Shown here: piece by piece, positions 56,757 through 64,000 of the stretch
Position numbering within the stretch: position 1 is the stretch's first letter
Layout: the number at the start of each line of letters is the position of its first letter
Assembly: GCA_036873135.1 (NCBI GenBank)
Contig: JAPTYO010000017.1
Location: 14,508,001 to 14,572,000 of the forward strand
From: Clarkia xantiana subsp. parviflora
Lineage: Eukaryota > Streptophyta > Magnoliopsida > Myrtales > Onagraceae
DNA length: 64,000 nucleotides
Reading direction: 5' to 3'
Position numbers and translations under genes: made by a program
Notes under the pieces: model-generated
Databases searched by the model: none
Told to the model about the DNA's origin: nothing
What the model saw: the letters and a program-made list of their open reading frames with translations, nothing else

Positions 56757-57420
56757 AGAAAGTCGCCTTAAGTGGTGCCCGATAAAGTCGCCTTAAGTGG
56801 TGCTCGATAAAGTCGCCTTAAGTGGTGCCTGATGTAAAAATCGCCTTAAGTGGTATATGCTGTTTATCGTTTAATTCGATGTAAGCCAATTTTATGCCAT
56901 CAATAAAGAGGTTGCTTCCAATAAGAGTTGTCCTTAGATTTATGCTAAGTGTAAAAGTCTCCTTCAGTGGTGCACGAGAAAAGTCGCCTTAAGTGGTGCA
57001 CGAGAAAAGTCGCCTTCAGTGGTGCACGAGAAAAGTCGCCTTAAGTGGTGCACGAGAAAAGTCGCCTTAAGTGGTGCACGAGAAAAGTCGCCTTAAGTGG
57101 TGCACAATGCTTAGATTTATTCTAAGTATCCAAAAGTCGTCTTAAGTGATGCGCGGGACTAAGTCGCCTTGAGTGGTGCACAATGCTTAGACTTATTCTA
57201 AGTATCCAAAAGTCGTCTTAAGTGATGCGCGGGACTAAGTCGCCTTGAGTGGTGCACAATCCTTAGATTTATTCTAAGTATCAAAAAGTCGCCTTGAGTG
57301 GTGCACGATACTAAGTCGCCTTGAGTGGTGCACGATCTTTAGGTTTATCCTAAGTAATAATTAAGTCGTCTTAAGTGATGCACGGAACTAAGTCGCCTTA
57401 AGTGGGACAAGTTATTAAAT
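56757..57420 (+). repeat. Tandem repeats in 3' untranslated region, family B
   Basis: About 20 copies of a roughly 25 bp unit AAGTCGCCTTAAGTGGTGCA + CGAGA, with a 5' block (56757-56860) and a longer block (56945-57415). Several are embedded in a higher-order unit of about 80 bp containing TTAGATTTATTCTAAGTATC. Core CCTTAAGTGGT is shared with family C. From 57421 to 57601 there is short non-coding sequence to the antisense stop codon. Confidence 0.88.
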
Positions 57421-57601
57421 CATCAAGAAGGACGTGCGAGAATGTCTTAAGTGTCGAGGTTTCGACCTAAGCACGTATAGTAAAGTCACTCGGAGAAGTG
57501 CAACGAAAGAATCGGAACTGAAGAAGTCTGATATTGATAAGGGCTCAAGGGCCCGACAACGACAAAAGAGAAGAAGATACAAGGACTCTAAAAGTAAACA
57601 T

Positions 57602-60313
57602 TCAAGCTTGGTCCTTGTCGGCAGCGTTGGCAGCAGCTGGGTCCGCGGAGTCGGTAACAGAAGGATCCACAGGGTTGGCTTCGGGAGGATTGGTTATCGG
57701 GGCGTCCGCACTTGGAAGTTCAGAAGCGTCTTCGACAATTACGGGGGTACTCCCCCCATCACTCTCCTCGGAAAGAGAAAAATACTTCTTCGCAAAGGGA
57801 GCGAGGGAAGGAGACTTGTCGAAATTGATAGCGTCCCCGTACTCCAGGTGGAGCTCCTCAACCGCGTTGAAGAGAGTGTTCTCCACCTCCGCGCCAAAGA
57901 ACTTCATGGCATCGGCTTGAAAGTCCTCGGACCTCCGATAGTCCTCCCGACCCTTCACCTCCGCCTCAGCCAGCTGCGCAGGAAATCCCGCGATTTGCTC
58001 CTCCAGAGCCTTCTTCTCGAGGACCAGTTTGTCCTCGGCAGCCTTCTTCTCCTGGGTCAGCCTGTCCACAGCTGCCTCCCGCTCCTGCCGCTCTTGCCTC
58101 AAGAGCCCCTCGAAGTCCCCGATCTGCTGCTGGAGGTCCCGAACCTTCTGATTGAGGACAGCCTAGTCCTTGACATGCTTCCCCCGCGAAGACTAGGAGG
58201 CCTTGAGATCCTCCTGAAGCTGCTCATGGATCCCTCGGTCCCGCTCCCGGGACTCATCGTAGGCAATGACATACCCGATGAGGCGGTTGAAGTCCCCAAG
58301 CTCCTGCAATAAGAAGGAAAATTGTTAATGGACAAACGACCCGATTTATCATCAAAAAGAAAGAAGCGAAGTCTTACCTCTATACGGCGCACGGCCATAT
58401 CCCTGACATCCCGCTGCACGTGCGTCCGATTGAGGCAAATCGGATGCCGCATAGTAGGCAGGATCGAGCCTGCCAGCAGATGCAGGGCCAGCTCCCGGTC
58501 CTGCTCCCCTTGTGTGAGCGGGACTCCTTGAAGCGTCTGGATAGGAGTCCAGGGGGCATTCTCTTGTGAAGAATCAAAGGGCCTGTAGAAGTTCCCATCA
58601 AGAGCAAAAGGAGAAAGAGGACGATGAGTGGAAGGGCATGCCTCCGTCTCGGCCCGAACAGGGGAAGGAGTGAAGTCATGGATGGGCGAGGGCTGCCGCT
58701 GCTGCGGAGAAGATGAAGGAGGCGGCCCCTGAGGGGTTGGTTTCAAGGGGGATTGCCCCGTCTTCCGACGCTGACGAAGGGAGCCACCCTCGTCAGTCTC
58801 CTCGGAGGAGTCCAAGGTTTCCACCTGACGAAATTGTTCGCCAGTCGGTGCCTTCTCTCCAGCTGAGGAAGGCACCCCCGCTGAAGACGGTGTGTCCGCG
58901 GAAGCTGCGGCACCTGATGGAGCTCCCGAGCGACCTGCACCTGGAGGATGAGAAGCTTCAGAAATGTAGTCAGGAAGTTCACCGGGATTCTTACACCAAA
59001 TGATACGTCGGGAGACGTATTGATCCTTCCCACGAAAATGATAATAGCCCGCCTTCAAGACACGAGGAGTTTCGCCTCGAAGGATTCGTTTGACGTCAGC
59101 GATACGGGCCTCTTTGGTCGAAGGTATCAAATCCTTCGGGACCTTCCTCCTGTATGATTTTATAGCAAGTCGGAGCTTTTTACCTTCTTCAGCATTCTGG
59201 ACATCAAAAAGCTGGTCCAGATCCACCCGCTTCCGCTTAGGTTGCTCCGCTGAAGGAGACCCCGACCGAGCAGCAGCCTTCTTGGCGGACTTCCTCTTCC
59301 GCGAGGGGCGGACAACATCAGTCTCCCCCTGCTTAAGGAATAGATCGGTCAGCATTGATACCTTCTTGGCTGCAAATAGTAAACAAAGAAGAGTTAGAAG
59401 TTTACCCAAGGGACCATATTAGAAGGGCCGTCGAAGAGCTGCCCCCCAGAGACAATATCAAGGAGTCGGATCCCGGCGTGCACCAGGTCCCGCTCCACAA
59501 GAGAGTTGGCGTTGAGGGGAGTGTAAGACTCCCCCCACCGATAAAGCTGGATAAGTTGGAGAGTTTCAAAATCCTCGTCGGCGTAAGTATGGAAAGCAGG
59601 CGGAGGGTCCGCCGCCACCTCCCACCGAGGCCAAGGAATCGAAGAGTGTCGGATAAAGAAGTAGCTCTTCTTCCAGCTACTATTGTCGAACCCTGTATCA
59701 ACCAAGAGTCCCCGACCCTTGACCACCTTCCAGGTGTCATTGGTCCAACCACATCGGGCAAGCTGCTGCTTACTCCACTTAGGCATCCGAGGGTAGAAGG
59801 CGCAAACCCCCGCCTCATTGCACTTCATCCCATAAAAGGTTCTGAAGAGCTGGAGGCTGTAGATCCACTTTTGTCGGAAGCAGAGGACTTGAAAGGCGTT
59901 CCAGAGACGGATGGCATGGGGAGAAAAGGTGGTGGGATGTGTCTTGTAATGCTGGCACATCTCGACCAGATTACCGCAAAAGGGGAATCTGATCCCCGTT
60001 GATACTTGTCCCGTAGAGACAAATACCTCCCCTTTCTGGGGACGAGTAACCTCAGGGTTACTCGAGGGGCGAGGCCAAGATACGGGAAACGAGGTTCCCA
60101 TGTGATTGTGATACAACCCTCTCGGAGGGCTGCATCATAAGCAGTATTGGAGATCTCATTTGGAGCATAATCAAAATTAAAGGGTTTTCTCCCCTCAGAG
60201 CTGGAACCGCTGTCTGAAAAGCAACCATGGAAAGAAAATACAGTGGGACTCTTGGAAAGCTATAAAAAAGGAAAAGACGAACAAGCAACAAAGGGGAATC
60301 CCTTACCAGACAT
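57602..60313 (-). pseudogene. Antisense multi-exon gene, family B copy 2
   Basis: Minus strand. Exon 1 60313-60307 (ATG TCT G), 93 bp phase-1 intron (60306-60214), then from 60213 DSGSSSEGRKPFNFDYAPNE. A +1 frame change near 60120 leads into the conserved domain (GIRFPFCGNLVEMCQHY, AIRLWNAFQVLCFRQKW, SLQLFRTFYGM), open to about 59406. After a short, unclear intron (about 59370-59405) comes a long exon to 58378 with basic runs (PSRKRKSAKKAAAR, EQPKRKRVD) and APWTPIQTLQGVPL. Intron 58377-58304 (74 bp, phase 0), then a coiled-coil exon 58303-57602 (about 234 codons) with two in-frame TAGs (near 58165 and 58193), ending NPPEANPVDPS...DKDQA. Same plan as in A and D, but the middle exons are fused and the sequence is more diverged. 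Confidence 0.62.
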
Positions 60314-60496
60314 GATGAAGTAGAGGTTGAAGGAGATGAACGAAACGTCGTCGAAAAGATGATTGGAGAAACTCCAAAGACCTTCGAAATCACAGAGCTT
60401 GGAATCGCAGAGGAGTCGCAGAGAAATCGCAGAGGAATCACAGAGAGCTCTTGAGAATTCGAAGACGGTAAAAGTTAAATTATGACCATGGCTAGG

Positions 60497-60506
60497 GTTT
60501 TATAGT
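60497..60506 (-). promoter_or_regulatory. TATA box of family B antisense gene
   Basis: GACTATAAAACCCTAG on the minus strand, about 185-190 bp upstream of ATG 60313. About 50-60 bp further upstream CATCTCAACGGTCCAGATTA matches the family C antisense promoter. From 60507 to 60875 I see no gene, only the promoter-distal region up to the PPT. Confidence 0.62.
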
Positions 60507-60888
60507 CGAAGAAGATGGTTGAAAGGACACTTCGATCCGAGTCGTCGAAGTCGAAGAGTCTTAATCTGGACCGTTGAGATGAAACGTGCAGAAGGACAAC
60601 GGACGTAATGATGAAACGGCCTGAAAAGCACTTTTCAGAAAAGGACAGGTGCGAAAAATCAGGCACGTGGGCTGAAAACGTCACTCCATTATCTACTGCA
60701 TTTAATGCACTGGGGAACCGAGGAGACCCCTAGGATTTAACAGTTATCTACAAAACATTGAGGAAACGTGAAGGAGAAGACTGATAATTGAGTAACTAAA
60801 CCAAGGGAAAGATCCCCGACTCCGGCATCGGAAGATCGGGAGTTGGAAGACACGACGAACTAAAAGTCCCTCATGTCTTGGGGGCAAA

Positions 60889-61587
60889 TGATGGGTTCGA
60901 TTACAGCCGTCAGGCCCTTTAACGGGGAGGAAACGGCAAACAGGCCCACCAGGCCCAAAATGAAGGTCAAGATGACCTAGGAGAAGGGTCCCGACGAAGG
61001 GAGTCCCGACAAGGCAAGGTCCCGACAGAGTCGGTCCCAACAGTGGAGCTGGAAGCTCCCGATGAGAAGCCTTTAAGTAGGCCCCGATGATGAATCCCTG
61101 AGAATGATTGGCCCTGTCACGATGACGAGGGGCCCCGAGCGGTGACACAATGAGATAACTCTGGAGTCCCCGACGGGAGTCGGGACTCGATTATCAGAGG
61201 ATAAGGCCAAGATATGCGGGGCGTGGCCGAGATACGCGGAACGTGGTTAAGATACACGGAGTGTGGCCGAGATACGCGGGGCATGGCTGAGATACGCGAG
61301 ATCACATCCGAGATACGCGGGATACGGGCTAACCACCCCCAACGGTTCGCCAGGTACCTGAGGCATCTCTTTGCCTATAAAAGGGCAGGAGATCACCTCA
61401 AAGGACTTACGTTGAATTACATACCCTTTGAGATTATTTGCTTGCCAGTCCGTACTAGACACTCATTTAAGCATCGGAGAGGGATTCTGGGTCACCGCCC
61501 GGTCTATCCCCTCTTGCAGGATTGCGTGGAGCAAAGGAGCTAGGATTGCCGTCAAAGTCCGTACCGAAGTTTCACCGTGATCCAACA
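60889..61587 (+). repeat. 3' LTR, family B copy 2 (699 bp)
   Basis: As 50435-51111 but with one extra roughly 21 bp GAGATACGCGG-type unit (about 61288-61310, GATCACATCC linker), which accounts for the length difference. Preceded by PPT, followed by cccat. Confidence 0.95.
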
Positions 61588-62845
61588 CCCATAGGTATAT
61601 ATAAAGGAGTGAATTCAAATATCTCCACACTTTGTCTTCCCCCTTTTTAGAATTGTCTTCTCCATTTCTTAGAGGGTAAGTGACTTAGCACCCAATCCAC
61701 CCAACCACCCACACCCTCCCTACCACTGGCCAACCACCACTCACCGGAGGACATAGCTCGTGGCGGCGAGTCCAGCGGCAGCCAGGGCGACAGACGGCGG
61801 TGACCACGGCGGCGCAGTGACGGGGACATGCGGCGACATGGCGGGCGGAAGAACGAGCTCGCGGCCTCGTTTTTTGAGTCAATTTGGTTTTTTGGTGTTG
61901 ATTAAAACCATTTCCAGGTATGCCAATGCCTTTACTTGCATCAATTTGGCTAATCTTTACCTTGATTTTGAACTTGATCATCCATGCCCACCAAGTGTTT
62001 GATTAAATGCCTAGGATAGTTAAGCATAGCAAAAAAGAGCCTAAAAATGGTTAAGCGTTTTACCACTTGTATGTATAGAGTAGGGATGATACTTCCTTTT
62101 TGATTGCCATCTTTGATTGCCCAAGGAATTGTTGTGACATGTATGTACACACTTGGTTGTATGGAGATGCTTGTAGCTATAGCTAAGATTTGTATTCCCA
62201 AGGGGTGTATGTATGTATGTATCCATATCCTACACATATTATATAAGCATATGCATATAAGTGTTAGTGCTATGAGTATATTTGCCCTTATTACCTTAGG
62301 GGATTTGCCTTAGGCCACGTAGGTGAGCATAGATGCATGTAAGCATTCGTAGATACACATGAGCATGTGTAGGTGCATGTACACACACGTTGGCACTCAT
62401 AGGTACATGTATGCACATATAGTTGTACATAGGCACGTAGAGTGGTCCATGAACACATACTGTCCATGAACACATTCTAGTGTATGCAAACACATATGGT
62501 TGGGCGCGGGTGTATGTAGATACTTGCGGATACGTAGGCGTACATAGACATGTGTAGGTGTGCATACGCACATGTAGATCACATAAGTGTTGGGACGAGG
62601 ACCTTACTAACATAGAGTTCCCCCCGTATAGAGGATGTTCGCTATGTAGTAGTTGAACACTTATAGGTTTGTAAGGATGATGTTGCCCTCGAGCGAGAGG
62701 TGTTTGTTTCATAGTAGTTGTTAACACGTTGGGTGTACGCGTATGTATTGAATGGGTTGTGGTTGTATCCTTGTAGGAGTTGTATTTTGAGAAGCTGGGG
62801 CGTCCATCCTTAGGATTACCTTCTCGACTTGCTGGCTTTATGAAC
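61588..62845 (+). promoter_or_regulatory. Upstream/leader region of the family E antisense gene
   Basis: Begins with a TATA-like GGTATATATAAAGG (61594-61607) and a pyrimidine-rich stretch. Then comes a GC-rich segment (about 61755-61865, GGCGGCGAC-type repeats) comparable to the leaders in families A and D, then GTGCATGTA-rich low-complexity DNA (62140-62600). The 80-codon plus-strand and 183-codon minus-strand ORFs called here look compositional; I do not annotate them as genes. Confidence 0.4.
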
Positions 62846-64000
62846 ATGAGTAAGTCTCATATTCCTACCCCTTCTGTTAGATTTCTTTCTGATTCGGATT
62901 CTGATTCCTAGTCGGAGTCTTCGGTGTTTACGGATTCTTCCGAACCGGAAACTATAGATGATATACCTTCTTCCTCCGAACTGGAGCCTCGCGTGGAGTC
63001 GGGGGACTTGGTTATGCGGGTAACAAATTGGATCGTGATGAATATCATCGCCTCGTCGTTCGTTCTGGGCTTTGTCCTTTGGGAGAGCATTATTCCCGCT
63101 TGATATTATCACTAATGCTAGTCCGGGAATGCCCACTGTGCCTCCAGATGATTTGTCGGCTATTTACGCCTCCTAGATTCGAATGGGATTGCGATTCCCT
63201 TACTGTTCGGACCTGTGAAAGTTGTGTCGTTATTATAGGATCTCTCCTCTTGATCTTGCACCTGCTGCGATACAGTACTGGGTTTGCTTCCGAGTACTAT
63301 GCCATCAACAGTCCTGGAGTTACTAGACCTTACTCTTTCGATGCTTCTTCCGGCTCCAGCGTCCAGATTTGTCTGGGTTATGCTCTGTTTCTATCCGCTG
63401 TCCCTTGATGAGGGGGAAGGAGTTTGCTGATCTTGGATTGAGCGAAGTGAAGTGGGATTCGATTTTTTACTGTTGTCGACCGGACGATGAGTCATTGGCA
63501 GAAACACTATTTTTTACCGACGATCCCGGGATGACTTGACGTATTATTCTGATTACAAAACATGATCCTGTGCCAGACTTTCGTGAATTCTCCAAGTCTG
63601 ACAAGGCAGAGATGAATAAGGTGTATCTGGCGCACAAGGCGCATGCATACACGACCTTGTCTTGTGTGAAGGAGCGAGATTTGCGAAGGGATGGGATTTG
63701 CACTCTTCTTTCGGGAGGTACTACGGTAAGTTTTGAATTTATAACTTCATTTTTTTCGGTGTAGGCCGGTGTCATGTAAAAACTTCCCGCTTGCAAGCAG
63801 GCTCTCAGCGGTCGCACGGATGTGTCTACTGTTCTCCAGGGCATGAAGCCTGGACGTTGTAAAGGGAGTGCGGGTAAGTTGTATATTTTTTAGGTTGCTT
63901 TACATGTCTGTGTTCAATGCCTTTGTTTTTATCTTGCTTTGTTCTTGTTTGTAGGTCGAACCCCACTCGTGGCGGAACGAGTTGTCACGGCTGTCGACAC
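62846..64000 (+). pseudogene. Decayed antisense-type gene of family E (runs off right edge)
   Basis: Begins ATG AGT AAG TCT CAT, identical for 15 nt to the family D antisense start. Exon A (62846-63725) is split by stops and frameshifts but readable: DEYHRLVVRSGLCPLGE, IRMGLRFPYCSDL, YYRISPLDLAPAAIQYWVCF, RVLCHQQSWSY, LLFRCFFRLQ, ADLGLSEVKWDS, SHWQKHYF, DGICTLLSGGTT. Intron 1 63726-63800 (75 bp), exon B 63801-63873 (73 nt), intron 2 63874-63954 (81 bp), exon C from 63955 (RTPLVAERVV, compare RSPLVTEKVV in family A). Introns 1 and 2 have phases 0 and 1, as in A and D. Clearly a pseudogene here. Confidence 0.72.

Larger units (their letters stand above)
50435..61587 (+). mobile_element. Family B LTR retrotransposon, copy 2 (complete, 11.15 kb)
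   Basis: LTRs 50435-51111 and 60889-61587; flanking 5 bp are ccaat (50430-50434) and cccat (61588-61592), a TSD with one mismatch. Primer-binding site TTGGCGCTGTCTATGG from 51112; PPT TCTTGGGGGCAAA 60876-60888. Internal: gag 51148, protease 52783, RT/RNase H/second RNase H/INT 53681-56756, tandem repeats, antisense gene 57602-60313. It has every domain of an autonomous Tat-type element, but the frame is broken by TGA 52681, TAG 53672, TAA 53870, TAG 56193 and frameshifts near 53645 and 55900. Confidence 0.95.
49268..64000 (-). mobile_element. Family E LTR element, 3' part (minus strand), split by family B
   Basis: 3' LTR 49268-49901 followed on the right by PPT complement TTTTCCCCCGAGTC (49902-49915). 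Internal sequence 49916-50434 resumes at 61588 after the family B insertion and runs to the right edge. It carries a decayed antisense gene on the plus strand (62846-64000), exactly where such genes lie in families A and D relative to the 3' LTR. Sense genes would be beyond the window. That the parts belong to one element is inferred from order and orientation. Confidence 0.65.

Noticed and set aside
61760..62002. 80-codon plus-strand ORF in GC-rich DNA
   Set aside because: GC-rich composition removes stops; comparable non-coding GC-rich leaders occur in other elements at the same place. No recognisable domain.
62296..62847. 183-codon minus-strand ORF rich in His, Tyr and Thr
   Set aside because: Translation of GTGCATGTA-type low-complexity DNA; no domain and no conserved counterpart.

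Overview
This is a plant nuclear window, most likely from a eudicot with a retrotransposon-rich genome. It holds one ordinary host gene, a PR-1/CAP protein at 17677-18177, in an AT-rich island (11912-18796). Almost everything else is nested Ty3/gypsy LTR retrotransposons of the Tat type: their long polyproteins carry RT (YVDD), a degenerate first RNase H, a second RNase H, then integrase. I could not name the species.

Layout. (i) 1-11911, minus strand: three elements nested inside one another and all cut by the left edge. Family A copy 1 (LTR 3178-4098) sits in the gag of family B copy 1 (LTR 5640-6336), which sits in the integrase of family C copy 1 (LTR 11140-11911). (ii) 11912-18796: host island with a Helitron candidate, Helitron-like ends, a MITE-like inverted repeat and the PR-1 gene. 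(iii) 18797-47279, plus strand: a complete family C element (TSD ccggc) containing a complete family D element (19580-28289, TSD ctaac) just after its primer-binding site, and a complete family A element (33514-43967, TSD agctt) in its integrase. (iv) 47285-48075: short host-like spacer. (v) 48076-64000, minus strand: the 3' ends of two further elements (LTRs 48076-48807 and 49268-49901). The second is split by a complete plus-strand family B element (50435-61587).

The most interesting shared feature is a gene on the antisense strand of these elements, between the sense coding region and the 3' LTR. In families A and D it can be read as five coding exons with the same intron phases (0,1,1,0) and near-equal predicted length (about 675 residues). 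It encodes an N-terminal domain resembling the Pfam 'putative gypsy type transposon' family, a basic low-complexity middle and a coiled-coil C-terminal part. A decayed copy with the same exon borders lies at 62846-64000. Families B and C carry relatives with TATA boxes 165-190 bp upstream of their ATG; the family C copy is reduced to a 103-residue two-exon gene. Family D has only gag plus this antisense gene. Family A has gag, protease, a second Gag-like segment and this gene, but no RT or integrase. The gene is therefore kept where the replication enzymes are lost. Antisense extra ORFs in Tat elements are known in general; the exon-phase conservation and the Gag-PR-Gag' layout are what I would follow up.

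Most element ORFs are broken, largely by C-to-T type nonsense changes (CGA to TGA, CAG/CAA to TAG/TAA), as expected for methylated, silenced DNA.
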